This document shows positions 9,037 through 17,946 of a stretch of DNA of 64,000 bases, piece by piece. The translations under genes were made by a program, and so were the position numbers. Numbering within the stretch: the stretch's first letter is position 1; every line of letters starts with the position of its first letter. The stretch is from Metabacillus idriensis (GTDB lineage Bacteria > Bacillota > Bacilli > Bacillales > Bacillaceae). The DNA lies in assembly GCF_009674765.1 (NCBI RefSeq), contig NZ_WKKF01000003.1, forward strand, positions 124,001-188,000, given 5' to 3'. The notes below the pieces were generated by a model. That model had not been told where the DNA came from and did no database searches. It was given only the letters and a program-made list of their open reading frames with translations.

Positions 9037-9190
9037 GAAAAGCGGAACCGACTGGTTAGACCCGACAGACAGATAAGAATTCACCCGAAAAGTCCGGGGT
9101 TGACTTTTTGGGGGAATTTGTTCTGGCCGAGGGGCTAGGAGGTGGAGCTGGACAATAAGAAAAGCTGAACCGACTGGTTACAACCAGCAA
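9036..9190 (+). repeat. Degenerate intergenic repeat of Bacillus type
   Basis: A noncoding stretch with two related starts: AAGAAAAGCGGAACCGACTG (about 9036-9055) and AAGAAAAGCTGAACCGACTG (about 9160-9180). Between them lie CCCGACAGACAGATAAGA and GGGGCTAGGAGGTGGAGCTG. This order (GAAAAGCGGAA, CCCGACAG, GGCTAGG, TGGAGCTGGACA) is that of a repetitive intergenic element I recall from several Bacillus genomes. The copy looks worn, and the second start appears to begin a truncated tandem copy. Family membership is from memory, not from a search. Confidence 0.5.
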
Positions 9191-9221
9191 AATACTACAC
9201 TCTCAGGTCTCTCAAAAAAGC

Positions 9222-9257
9222 AAACAGCCCGGAAAGAAATTCTTTCCGGGCTGTTTT
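9222..9257 (-). terminator. Terminator of yfmR
   Basis: Long GC-rich hairpin AACAGCCCGGAAAG / CTTTCCGGGCTGTT with T tracts on both sides, 8 bases after the yfmR stop. It could also act on the plus strand. Confidence 0.85.
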
Positions 9258-9265
9258 AAATCCAC

Positions 9266-11167
9266 TTATTGCTGCTTCGCATTTTCTATTTCTTCAACCA
9301 TAAGCGAAAGTTCTTCCCAGCGCTCCATTGTTGCTTCAAGCTCAGCATCAATTGCCTGCTGCTGCTCCATGAGCTGCTGAATCTTGCCATAGTCGCTGCC
9401 GCTTGAAGCGATTTGGCCTTCAAGCTCTTCTCTTTTTTCTTCCAGTTCTGCAATCTTATCTTCAATAACATCCCATTCCTGCTGCTCTTTATAAGAAAGT
9501 TTTTTTCGCTGTTTTGGAGCTGAAGCTGCCTCCTGTTTAGGAGCAGGGGCCGCACTTTCAGCCTCTTTCATTTTTTTCTTTGCATCCATAAAGTCTGAAT
9601 AGCTGCCTTGATAACGGCTGACTGCTCCGCTGCCTTCAAACACAAGGAGATGATCCACTACCCGGTCAAGAAAATAACGGTCATGGGATACGGTGACGAC
9701 AACACCGGGAAATTGATCAAGATAATCTTCAAGGACGCTTAGTGTTTGTGTGTCTAAGTCATTTGTAGGCTCATCCAGGAACAGAACGTTTGGCTCTTGC
9801 ATTAGTACCTTAAGCAAATACAATCGGCGGCGTTCACCGCCTGATAGCTTGCGGATATATGTCCACTGCATCGATCTCGGGAACATGAAGCGTTCAAGCA
9901 TCTGCTCGGCTGTGATCGTCTGATGATCGACTGTCTGCACAACCTCCGCGACTTCTTTGATATATTCGACAACGCGCAAATCTTCATCCATTGCCTCATG
10001 ATCCTGAGTGTAATAGCCGATTTTGACGGTTTCGCCAATTTCTACGTTTCCGCTGTCAGGCTGAATGCGTCCTGCTATGATATTCAATAGCGTCGACTTT
10101 CCGCTTCCATTAGGTCCGATAATACCAAGTCTCTCTCCCGGAACAACGAGATAATTTACATTTGTCATTAAGGTGCGGTCCTGAAAAGCTTTTGACACAT
10201 TTTCAAGTTCAATGACTTTTTTCCCTAGTCTTGTTGACCCGATGGCAAAATCCACGCTCTGTTTTGCTGCCGGTCCTTCCTGATCCTGAAGGTCTTCCAC
10301 ACGTCCGATGCGTGCTTTTTGTTTCGTTGTACGGGCCTTAGCACCTCGTCTAAGCCAGGCTAGCTCTCTGCGCAGGAGGTTTTGGCGTTTGCTTTCAGAC
10401 TGCTCGGCATTGAACTCGCGCTCTGCCTTTTTCTCCAGAAACACTTCGTAGTTTCCCTCGTAAACATAAAGCTTGCCATATTCTAATTCGAAAATTTGGT
10501 TTGTTACCCGGTTAAGAAAATAACGGTCATGTGTCACCAGCAATATGGAGCCTTTATATTGCGCCAAAAAAGACTCCAGCCATTCGATTGTTTCATTATC
10601 CAGATGGTTTGTAGGCTCATCCAGAATCAGCAGATCTGCCGGCTGAATCAAAGCTTTTGCAATGGCCACCCGTTTCTTTTGGCCCCCGGATAAAAGCCTG
10701 ACTGGTTTTGAAAAATCGGAAATACCGAGACGGGTCAGAACAGTTTTCGCAACCGTACTTGCTTCCCACGCATCATTTTCGTCCATTTTTTGCTGCATGG
10801 AAAGAAGCTTGGACTGTTTTTTTTCATTAGCCGGATCTGCTTCCAACTCAGAAAGAGCAAGTTCATAATCCCGCATCGCCCTCATGATGAGCGAGTCTCC
10901 GTAATAGATCTGCTCAAGGACAGTCAATTCTTCCTCAAGCTCTGGCTGCTGAGGAAGGTATTCAATATGAAACGAATTCGCATGAATCATTTTTCCTTCT
11001 TCAACTGTCTCAAGCCCTGAAAGATATTTCAAAAGGGTTGATTTCCCTGTTCCGTTTGTCCCGATTAAGCCAATTCTCTGCCTTTCAGCAATTGAAAAAG
11101 AAATATGGTCAAACAGTGTTTTTTCACCGTATGTTTTATATAAATTCTCTACAGAAAGAATGCTCAT
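9266..11167 (-). CDS. yfmR: ABC-F ATPase YfmR (Uup-like)
   Basis: A 633-residue soluble ABC-F protein with two ATPase domains in one chain and no membrane domain. Walker A motifs are GTNGTGKST (about 36-44) and GPNGSGKST (about 353-361); signatures are LSGGQKKR and LSGGERRR; Walker B regions are LLILDEPTNHLD and VLFLDEPTNDLD. The interdomain linker (about 240-300) is basic. A C-terminal coiled coil (about 560-633) is the Uup/YfmR hallmark that contacts the ribosome or nucleic acid. Relatives act on stalled ribosomes. Length agrees with B. subtilis YfmR (629). Monocistronic. Confidence 0.9.
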   Translation of the reverse strand: MSILSVENLYKTYGEKTLFDHISFSIAERQRIGLIGTNGTGKSTLLKYLSGLETVEEGKMIHANSFHIEYLPQQPELEEELTVLEQIYYGDSLIMRAMRDYELALSELEADPANEKKQSKLLSMQQKMDENDAWEASTVAKTVLTRLGISDFSKPVRLLSGGQKKRVAIAKALIQPADLLILDEPTNHLDNETIEWLESFLAQYKGSILLVTHDRYFLNRVTNQIFELEYGKLYVYEGNYEVFLEKKAEREFNAEQSESKRQNLLRRELAWLRRGAKARTTKQKARIGRVEDLQDQEGPAAKQSVDFAIGSTRLGKKVIELENVSKAFQDRTLMTNVNYLVVPGERLGIIGPNGSGKSTLLNIIAGRIQPDSGNVEIGETVKIGYYTQDHEAMDEDLRVVEYIKEVAEVVQTVDHQTITAEQMLERFMFPRSMQWTYIRKLSGGERRRLYLLKVLMQEPNVLFLDEPTNDLDTQTLSVLEDYLDQFPGVVVTVSHDRYFLDRVVDHLLVFEGSGAVSRYQGSYSDFMDAKKKMKEAESAAPAPKQEAASAPKQRKKLSYKEQQEWDVIEDKIAELEEKREELEGQIASSGSDYGKIQQLMEQQQAIDAELEATMERWEELSLMVEEIENAKQQ

Positions 11168-11247
11168 TTACGTATCCGCCCTTATACAATATTTCATTAT
11201 ATTGTACAGCAGTTAGATGCAGAAAAACTAGCATAACATCTTTTTCC

Positions 11248-12681
11248 TTAATTTATGATAACCGGGAGCCAGAAATAAACGCCTAACACAATAATAAGGA
11301 TGCAGACAATGTTCATCCAGAAACCGGCACGCACCATGTCAGAGATCTTCAGGACATCTGCACCAAATACCGCTGCATTGGGCGGTGTTGAGATAGGCAG
11401 CATAAATGCACATGAAGACGCAAGTGCAGCTACAGCCATTAATCCGTAAGGCTGAACACCGATTGCAAGGCCAAGACCGACTGTGATCGGAATAATCATG
11501 TTGGAAACCGCTGTATTAGACATGATTTCCGTCATAAACAAGATTGCTGCTGTTAAGATAATGATAATCAGCAAATATGGAAAAGCTTCAAGAAGATTTA
11601 ATTTGCTTCCAATCCATTCTGTCAGTTTGGATGCAGAGAAACCTTCCGCAAGTGACAGCCCACCTCCGAATAATAAGAGCAGCCCCCAAGGCAGCTGTTT
11701 CATGTCATTCCACTCAAGGAGCCTTTCTCCTTTTTTGCTCGGAATCAAGAAAAGAAGCAGTGCTCCAAAAATGGCAATTGCAGTATCCGAGACAGCGAAT
11801 GGCAAAATAAACTTAAACATCCATAAGAAAGCGGTTACTAAAAACACCATTCCTACCCACTTCTCCTCTGTACTCATGGAGCCAAGCGCCTTTAAGTCCT
11901 TTTTAATAAAATCTGTTTCCTTGCCGTTTTCAAATTCCACTTTAAATTGCAGCTTAGTCAGATAGAAATAAAGAATCACAAGCAAAATGACCGTGATTGG
12001 AAATCCAAATAAGAACCACTCAAAAAACATAATTTCCCGGTCGAGCATTTCCCGTGACATGGCAGCAAATACTGCATTCGGTACAGATCCAACAAGTGTC
12101 GCAAGCCCTCCTATAGAAGCGGCATACGCAACAGATAATAGAATGGACTTACTGAATTGGTGAAAGGATTCTCCTTTTAATATTTCCTTTGCTTTTACCT
12201 CTTTTATCAAGGCAAGCGCAACAGGAAGCATCATTAAGGCAGTTGCTGCGTTTGAGATCCACATGGAAAGAAAGGCTGTTGCTAAAATCATCCCAAGAAC
12301 GATTCTATGACTCTCTGTCCCGATGATTTTTAAAATATATAGGGCAATCCGCTTATGTAAGTTCCATTTTTCAATCGCTATGGCGATAATAAATCCGCCC
12401 ATGTACATAAAGACAGTCGGATTCCCGTAGGCTTTTGCAGCCGAATCAATATCAAGCCCGCCCATGATAGGCAAGAGGATCAGCGGCATTAACGATGCAG
12501 CCGGAATCGGGATTGCTTCGGTAATCCACCAGATGGCAATCCATGCTGTAACAGCCAGAACAGCTCGCGGAGCATGTGAAAGCTCTGCTTCAGGTATTAG
12601 GAAAAATAAGAGTAAAAAACTGATCGGCCCAAGAAACAAACCTATTAACTTGGGTGTTGTATACACTTTTGCTTTCATCAT
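11248..12681 (-). CDS. DASS (SLC13) family sodium/dicarboxylate symporter
   Basis: A 477-residue polytopic membrane protein of the divalent anion:sodium symporter family, with 11 or more hydrophobic helices. Family marks are the N-terminal WWITEAIPIPAASLMPLILL and two SNT-type motifs: FLSMWISNAATALMMLP (first half) and MTEIMSNTAVSNMIIP (second half). It probably imports C4-dicarboxylates such as malate, fumarate or succinate. An in-frame upstream start would give an unlikely MEGGGGEEM leader made of the GGAGGTGG ribosome site itself, so the first of two adjacent ATGs (12681) is taken. Single gene; no clear terminator seen. Confidence 0.85.
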   Translation of the reverse strand: MMKAKVYTTPKLIGLFLGPISFLLLFFLIPEAELSHAPRAVLAVTAWIAIWWITEAIPIPAASLMPLILLPIMGGLDIDSAAKAYGNPTVFMYMGGFIIAIAIEKWNLHKRIALYILKIIGTESHRIVLGMILATAFLSMWISNAATALMMLPVALALIKEVKAKEILKGESFHQFSKSILLSVAYAASIGGLATLVGSVPNAVFAAMSREMLDREIMFFEWFLFGFPITVILLVILYFYLTKLQFKVEFENGKETDFIKKDLKALGSMSTEEKWVGMVFLVTAFLWMFKFILPFAVSDTAIAIFGALLLFLIPSKKGERLLEWNDMKQLPWGLLLLFGGGLSLAEGFSASKLTEWIGSKLNLLEAFPYLLIIIILTAAILFMTEIMSNTAVSNMIIPITVGLGLAIGVQPYGLMAVAALASSCAFMLPISTPPNAAVFGADVLKISDMVRAGFWMNIVCILIIVLGVYFWLPVIIN

Positions 12682-12802
12682 TTCTTCTCCACCTCCACCT
12701 TCCAATTTCTACAGGAACCTACAAATACCTTTATTTATTTCCAAGGAAATGTCGAATTGAGGTAAGGCTAGCGCACAAGCTGGACTAATCTCCTAAATTC
12801 CT

Positions 12803-12837
12803 AAATAAAAAAAAGAGAGGACATAAACTGCCTCTCT
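12803..12837 (-). terminator. Terminator of the VOC/flavodoxin-like pair
   Basis: Minus-strand AGAGAGG / CCTCTCT stem with a 10-base loop followed by an eight-T run. Confidence 0.85.
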
Positions 12838-12842
12838 CCGTC

Positions 12843-13229
12843 TTACTTGTTTTGTTCAACATTCAGCTCAATTAAATTCCCATCCGGATCACAGCAGTAG
12901 ATCTGATCAAAACCGCTCACTCCGTTTACATCTTCACGATATTCTATATGATGCTCAATAAGCCATTCTAAAGCTTCTTTATAATTACCGATCCTAAGTG
13001 CAAGATGACCTTCTCTGGAATTCAGGGTATGCTGCTTTCTCAGCGTTTGCGAATCTTCATCCACAATAAGATGAATCTGCTGTGAGCCGATTTCGTACCA
13101 GGCACCGTCAGAATCAAATGGCGGCCTTTCCAATTCTTTTAAACACAATATGTTTTCATAAAAATGCTTTGCCATCTCAAGATTGGTTACAGAAAGACTC
13201 ACATGCTGAATAGATTGATTAAGAATCAT
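12843..13229 (-). CDS. VOC-family (glyoxalase/bleomycin resistance-like) protein
   Basis: A 128-residue vicinal-oxygen-chelate protein with two beta-alpha-beta-beta-beta modules. Likely metal ligands are His in IQHVSLSV, His in QIHLIVDE, His in GHLALRIG and the terminal Glu in DPDGNLIELN, the usual pattern of glyoxalase-like enzymes. The start at 13229 is used because the GTG three codons upstream lies inside the GGGGTG ribosome site. It follows the flavin reductase gene by only 19 bp, so the two are co-transcribed. It may act on a reactive aldehyde, a thiol adduct or an aromatic ring; the substrate is unknown. Confidence 0.8.
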   Translation of the reverse strand: MILNQSIQHVSLSVTNLEMAKHFYENILCLKELERPPFDSDGAWYEIGSQQIHLIVDEDSQTLRKQHTLNSREGHLALRIGNYKEALEWLIEHHIEYREDVNGVSGFDQIYCCDPDGNLIELNVEQNK

Positions 13230-13248
13230 AACAAACACCCCAATTAGT

Positions 13249-13863
13249 TTATAGTGTATTTCCTGCAGCAGGAATTGGATGCTCGGCCAGCAGCCTCGCC
13301 AAGTGAACTAAATTTAAACTCATCGTTCTCGTATTCTTGATAGTAAATGGGTTTTCTTTCCCTGCTTCCATGTAAGAAGGACCTGGACCTGCTTCTCCAA
13401 CCCAATAGACATCGGCATTAGGCGGGATAAGAAATCCGATGTGCTGCATTCCGTATAAAATCGAACGGGCTGCTTCCTTCGCGCCATCTTCGTTTCCTGT
13501 TACAGCCACGCCTCCTACCTTATTATAATAAATAGACTGTCCTTTTGCATTCGTTTCACTGCTTGACGCATAAAGTCTTTCCATAACAAGAGAAGCAATG
13601 CTGCTCTTTTCTCCAAGCCAAAGGGGAGTGCCAATCACAACAATATCAGCATCGGCTATTTTCTTCATAATCAGAGGCCATTCATCGCCTCGTCCCATAT
13701 CTTCTGCCATTCCAAATGCAATATTGTAGTCCGATATGCGCAATTCTTCCGTTTGAACATGTTCATTTACCATGTGTTTTTGCGATTGTCTCATTAAGGA
13801 TTCCGTGTTGGAAGGTTCGTTTCCTTTTTTTAAAGAACAATTTAAGTAGAGAGCTTTCAGCAT
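13249..13863 (-). CDS. NADPH-dependent FMN reductase / flavodoxin-like protein
   Basis: A 204-residue protein of the flavodoxin-fold FMN reductase family. The phosphate-binding loop region is ALYLNCSLKKGNEPSNT near the N-terminus. The flavin-contacting segment is VVIGTPLWLGEKSSIASLVMERL (about 74-96), and GVAVTGNEDGAKEAARSILYGMQHIG follows. Such enzymes reduce quinones, azo or nitro compounds, or chromate using NAD(P)H. It is the first gene of a two-gene unit with the VOC protein, which suggests a small detoxification operon. Confidence 0.8.
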   Translation of the reverse strand: MLKALYLNCSLKKGNEPSNTESLMRQSQKHMVNEHVQTEELRISDYNIAFGMAEDMGRGDEWPLIMKKIADADIVVIGTPLWLGEKSSIASLVMERLYASSSETNAKGQSIYYNKVGGVAVTGNEDGAKEAARSILYGMQHIGFLIPPNADVYWVGEAGPGPSYMEAGKENPFTIKNTRTMSLNLVHLARLLAEHPIPAAGNTL

Positions 13864-13923
13864 GATCCAGTCTCCTTTTCAATTCATTTATAGTAATCTA
13901 TTTGCCTTTTTCTTATTCCATCA

Positions 13924-13960
13924 AACATTAAAAGCCTCCCGCTGCTGCTTGGGAGGCTTA
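13924..13960 (-). terminator. Terminator of the secreted nuclease gene
   Basis: Minus-strand AAGCCTCCC / GGGAGGCTT stem with a 10-base loop, then TTAATGTTT. Confidence 0.75.
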
Positions 13961-13970
13961 AAGGTATTTC

Positions 13971-15176
13971 TTAGTTCCAGATGGCATCCGCCCATTCAGG
14001 GTGATCAATGAATGGATTCCGGTTATATTGATAGTCTTTGTAGATGATGTCGTTTCTTCTTCTTTCCCGTGCATCAACCGGATCTTGTCTGTGCCATTCA
14101 AGCAAAACAGACATTTTCCCATGCAGCGGAGCTGATCCGTTATTCACATTATTGTTCAGCTCAAGATCCACCTCGCCGCTGTCTCCTTCATAACGGACAG
14201 CCATGTAAAATAACATTCTGGCCACATCACCTTTAACAGCGTCTCTCGGCTCCCATGAATCAGAATCATAATAGTTACCTAAAGCTTCAGAGTGCTGTGT
14301 TCCTCCGTTATCAAAATCAAGATTGCCTCTTGAGCTGTTTACTGAAACATCCGTTGGTCTTAAATGATGGATATCGGTCCCGGCACCGGCACTTGTTCCA
14401 AAGTCGCCATGTGATTTCGCCCAAACGTGCTCTCTATTCCAATCATTCACATTTCCGCCGTTTGTAAGCTCGCTTTGTGATCTTCCAGTATATAGCAGGA
14501 TGACGTTATTCGGATTGTTTGGGTCTTCATCTGTATTTCTGAGTGCTTCCCAGACATTGTCATAAGAAAGCTCTCTATGCTCGTCTATAATATTATGAAG
14601 TTCAGTCTTTAATGCTTCACCTGTTTTGCCGATGGCAGACTGATAATATGTGTCATCATAAGGAGATGGAGTCGGTTCCATTGGATCTCCCGGGTCCGTT
14701 GGATCAGTGGTTCCAGTTTGTTTTTCCATAGCTGCAGTACCCGTTATTCCTGTGTGCGAAAAATAGGCTGCAAGTTTTCCAGTTACTTTTATTTCCGTGC
14801 CTTTTAGAGAAGGGTTTGTTTTTAATCCAAATTGTGTTCTGAAAGAGGATGGTATTTGTACATAAATCATTTTAGTTGTACTTGTTTCTGATGGGGAATC
14901 CGCTAGAGCGAGTGCATAATCATTGGGATAGTTGCCTGTCACTACTGTGTTGGTGGCAGTCGGCTGGCCCACAACGTATCCTTTAACCGTTTTAACAGCA
15001 GCATTTTGATTGGCATTCGCCTGAGCAACAGAATATGGTGCTGTCCAAATCCCGTCCCCCGTTGAAGCTTGTGATGGCGAGACTTGAAACATAGGAATAA
15101 AAAAACTAAGCATCAGTGCCAGTTTTACGATCATTGCAGCATGTTTGTTTTTTAGCAAAATGGTATTCCTCCTCAT
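13971..15176 (-). CDS. Secreted endonuclease I family nuclease (Bsn/YurI-like)
   Basis: A 401-residue exported nuclease. Residues 1-38 are a signal peptide (basic start, hydrophobic core, cleavage near SPSQAS). Residues about 42-155 form an OB-fold-like domain of the DUF6359 type (DGIWTAPYSVAQA, VKGYVVGQPTATNTVV, LKGTEIKVTGKLAAYF), followed by a Thr/Pro linker (PTDPGDPMEPTPSP). The C-terminal 220 residues are an endonuclease I domain with NREHVWAKSHGDFG, a second cluster TDIHHLRPTDVSVNSSRGNLDFD, and REPRDAVKGDVARM-like context. It is longer than B. subtilis Bsn (288) because of the added N-terminal domain. It probably degrades extracellular nucleic acids. Confidence 0.87.
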   Translation of the reverse strand: MRRNTILLKNKHAAMIVKLALMLSFFIPMFQVSPSQASTGDGIWTAPYSVAQANANQNAAVKTVKGYVVGQPTATNTVVTGNYPNDYALALADSPSETSTTKMIYVQIPSSFRTQFGLKTNPSLKGTEIKVTGKLAAYFSHTGITGTAAMEKQTGTTDPTDPGDPMEPTPSPYDDTYYQSAIGKTGEALKTELHNIIDEHRELSYDNVWEALRNTDEDPNNPNNVILLYTGRSQSELTNGGNVNDWNREHVWAKSHGDFGTSAGAGTDIHHLRPTDVSVNSSRGNLDFDNGGTQHSEALGNYYDSDSWEPRDAVKGDVARMLFYMAVRYEGDSGEVDLELNNNVNNGSAPLHGKMSVLLEWHRQDPVDARERRRNDIIYKDYQYNRNPFIDHPEWADAIWN

Positions 15177-15353
15177 TTATCTAATTGATTACGAAAATAG
15201 AATACTATGGAAACATTAACTATTTATGATGATTTTGTAAATTTACGTCATTATCCTGCTTTTTTGCAAAAGATGAGAGAATGAGACTAGTGCCCCCTGT
15301 ATCAATAAGCACAAAAAAATACACCTCTGTCTGAAGTGCATCTTTTCCGCCTA

Positions 15354-15506
15354 TTAGTGATTTTGATCTTTCATATGCCCAGCCTTGCGTTTATTTTTTC
15401 GTTTTACTCCAATTACGACAAAAACAAGTACGACAAACATCAGGATGACTCCGATATTTAAGAATCCGCCTATAAAAAGGAAGAAGTCCTTTAAAAATTC
15501 ACTCAT
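15354..15506 (-). CDS. Small single-pass membrane protein (50 residues)
   Basis: A short gene read by eye on the minus strand: ATG at 15506, TAA at 15354. AGAGGTGATAATAA precedes the start, a good ribosome site. The peptide begins MSEFLKDFFLFIGGF, has one hydrophobic helix (about 8-34) and ends in a strongly basic tail (KRKNKRKAG), giving an N-out/C-in small membrane protein. No family recognised. It sits between the nuclease and helicase genes. Confidence 0.6.
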   Translation of the reverse strand: MSEFLKDFFLFIGGFLNIGVILMFVVLVFVVIGVKRKNKRKAGHMKDQNH

Positions 15507-15591
15507 TTATTATCACCTCTTTTCCCTTTTTACCCCTATACGCAGATTAAAAACCCTTGTACAGAGAGTTTGAATGAATAGAAAAGAGGTA

Positions 15592-17862
15592 TCAGTTTAA
15601 AATCACAAAGTTCTTCCATTCATATGGCAGAAGCATTTGATACTTGTCGGATAAAAAACGGTCATCAACAAGCACAATGGTTCCGGTATCTTTTTCAGAA
15701 CGGATCAGTCTGCCGCCCGCCTGCAGCACTTTGTTCATCCCCGGGAAAACATAGGCATAGTCAAATCCGTTTTTTCCTGTCTGCTGAAAATAGGCTTTCA
15801 TAATATTTCTCTCAAATCCTATCTGAGGCAAACCTACTCCAACAACGATGACCCCATTTAACCGGCTGCCTATCAGGTCAACACCTTCAGAAAAAATCCC
15901 TCCCATTACGGCAAATGCAATCATTGTCTTGCTGCTGTTTTCTTGGAATGCATCTAAAAAAGCTTCTCTCTCTGCTTCTGTCATCTGAGGCTGCTGAATC
16001 ATCATTTCAAAAGGCGGATTCACCTCTGTCAAAGACTCATAAACTTCCTTCATATAAACGTAAGAAGGAAAAAAAATAAGGTGGTTTCCGCTTCGTTCTT
16101 CAAGCAGCTGTATAACCACTTGAGAGATTGGCTCCCTGCTTTTCTCCCTGTCATGATACCTGGTGGAAATCGGCTTAATAAAGACACCCAGGTTTTCTCT
16201 GGCAAATGGAGAGGGAATTTTCACTTGATAATCATCAGAAGTTCCTCCAAGCATGTCCATGTAAAAATGGATGGGAGAAAGCGTAGCTGAAAAATGGATA
16301 CTTGAGCGAAACGGTTTTTTTATCTGTCCGAGAAGAAAAGACGGATCAAGACATAGCAGTTTAATCACCGTCTCTTTTCTATCAGCTTCTGCTGTCGTCA
16401 CATATCTCTCATCATAGAGCTTCGACATTTTCATGAATGTCTGAGCCTGGAAATAGCAGTCCAGGAGAAGCTGCGACGGATTTCCCATTAAAAGCTCTTT
16501 CTCCGCTTCTTGGACAAAAGGATCCAGAAGTTCCAAAAGCTCATGAGGCAAATCCTTCATCAGCATCGGCTGATTTACAACTAGTTTCTTAAGGGCAACA
16601 AAATAATCATTTATGTTCTTCGCATGTTTAAAAATGCCGCCTCGTTTAACCTCTCTTTTCAGCTGAAGAAAATCCGATTTCCTTAAGTGTGCAGAAAACA
16701 TCGCCCTCCCCCGGTCAACCAGATTATGAGCTTCGTCAATCAGCAGGACCGATTTTTTCTTTTGTTCATCGAAAAAACGTTTTAAGGAGACGCGCGGATC
16801 AAACACATAATTGTAATCACAAATCATGCCGTCTGAAGCAGATGCGAGATCTAATGAAAATTCAAAGGGACATACTGTATGTTTTAGTGCATATTCCTTA
16901 ATGACATTTGATGTTAAACGGGTTTCATTTGAGAGGATATCAAGCACCGCTCCGTTAATCCTGTCATAGTAACCATTTGCAAATTCGCAGTAATCCTTTT
17001 GACAGCGGGTCTCATCCTTTAAACAAACTTTGTCCTTTGCTGTAATCGTAACCGTATTAAAGCACAGTCCCTTTGTTTCCATGTAAGAGAAGGTATCTTC
17101 TGCCGCTTTTCTTGTGATCGTTTTGGCCGTTAAGTAAAAGAGTTTATCTAATTTGCCTTCTCCCATGGCTTTCAAAGCCGGAAAGACGGTCGAAACGGTT
17201 TTGCCGATTCCGGTTGAAGCTTGAGCGAATAAGTCCGTCTTGTCGCTGATTGCTTTATAGACAGTTCCAGCAAGCTTTCTTTGACCCTCTCTATATCTTT
17301 CAAAAGGAAAAGATAACTCTTCAATACTTTTATCCCGTTTCTTTTGATGCCTGGCTCTCAATTCAGCATAGGGAGAATAGGCTTTTACCAATTCTTTCAT
17401 GAAAGAATCAAGATCTTCAGACGAAAACGTGTTCCTGAATATGACTTGTTCACCTGACTGTACACTCACATAAGTCAGCTGCACCCCGATTTGATCAAGT
17501 TCTCTTTCTTTTAAAACAACATATGCGTAGCATTTCGCCTGAGCCCAGTGAACCGGATGTGAATCCTCTTTTAATAAAGAAAGTTCACCGGCAGTTGATT
17601 TTATTTCATCAATATATGGCATTTCTTCAGATAACAAAAGACCGTCACATCTCCCATCAATTAGAAAAGAAAGATGATTATGCAGGATGACAGTCTGTAA
17701 AAATACTTCTTTTTGATCCGCTTCCCCATAGGTTTTCTGAATCGCCTGATGTGCTTTTATTCCTTCTGTCATCGTTGCTGAAGTCCTGAACCTTGAATCT
17801 ATGCTTCCCGCTCTGAAAACATATTCTACTAGTGCTCTGACTGATATATGCACTTCGTTCAT
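15592..17862 (-). CDS. XPD/DinG-type Fe-S helicase with N-terminal PD-(D/E)XK nuclease-like domain
   Basis: A 756-residue DNA helicase of superfamily 2. Residues about 1-190 look like a Cas4/RecB-type nuclease: Asp in LIDGRCDG, then EIK in YIDEIKS, then a QxxxY-type motif in HWAQAKCYAYVV. The helicase follows, with Walker A ASTGIGKT (about 216-223), a DEAH box in LLIDEAHNLVD, and C-terminal motifs GGIFSEGVDL and QAGGRLIRSEKDTG. Four Cys (KVC, TRC, DYC and TVCPF) lie between motifs Ia and II and would bind the 4Fe-4S cluster seen in XPD/DinG. It probably unwinds and trims DNA in repair. Monocistronic. Confidence 0.85.
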   Translation of the reverse strand: MNEVHISVRALVEYVFRAGSIDSRFRTSATMTEGIKAHQAIQKTYGEADQKEVFLQTVILHNHLSFLIDGRCDGLLLSEEMPYIDEIKSTAGELSLLKEDSHPVHWAQAKCYAYVVLKERELDQIGVQLTYVSVQSGEQVIFRNTFSSEDLDSFMKELVKAYSPYAELRARHQKKRDKSIEELSFPFERYREGQRKLAGTVYKAISDKTDLFAQASTGIGKTVSTVFPALKAMGEGKLDKLFYLTAKTITRKAAEDTFSYMETKGLCFNTVTITAKDKVCLKDETRCQKDYCEFANGYYDRINGAVLDILSNETRLTSNVIKEYALKHTVCPFEFSLDLASASDGMICDYNYVFDPRVSLKRFFDEQKKKSVLLIDEAHNLVDRGRAMFSAHLRKSDFLQLKREVKRGGIFKHAKNINDYFVALKKLVVNQPMLMKDLPHELLELLDPFVQEAEKELLMGNPSQLLLDCYFQAQTFMKMSKLYDERYVTTAEADRKETVIKLLCLDPSFLLGQIKKPFRSSIHFSATLSPIHFYMDMLGGTSDDYQVKIPSPFARENLGVFIKPISTRYHDREKSREPISQVVIQLLEERSGNHLIFFPSYVYMKEVYESLTEVNPPFEMMIQQPQMTEAEREAFLDAFQENSSKTMIAFAVMGGIFSEGVDLIGSRLNGVIVVGVGLPQIGFERNIMKAYFQQTGKNGFDYAYVFPGMNKVLQAGGRLIRSEKDTGTIVLVDDRFLSDKYQMLLPYEWKNFVILN

Positions 17863-17903
17863 TCGGCATCACCTATTATTAGTTTATCAGTTAGCTTATG
17901 AGA

Positions 17904-17941
17904 TAAAAAGAAATCGCCCACCAAAAGATGAGCGATTTCTT
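17904..17941 (-). terminator. Terminator of cstA-ybdD
   Basis: Minus-strand AGAAATCGCTCA / TGGGCGATTTCT stem with an 8-base loop, followed by TTTTATC. Confidence 0.8.
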
Positions 17942-17946
17942 AATAA

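Noticed and set aside
11483-11965. 160-codon plus-strand frame opposite the DASS transporter
   Set aside because: Shadow of a well-supported membrane protein gene; no ribosome site.
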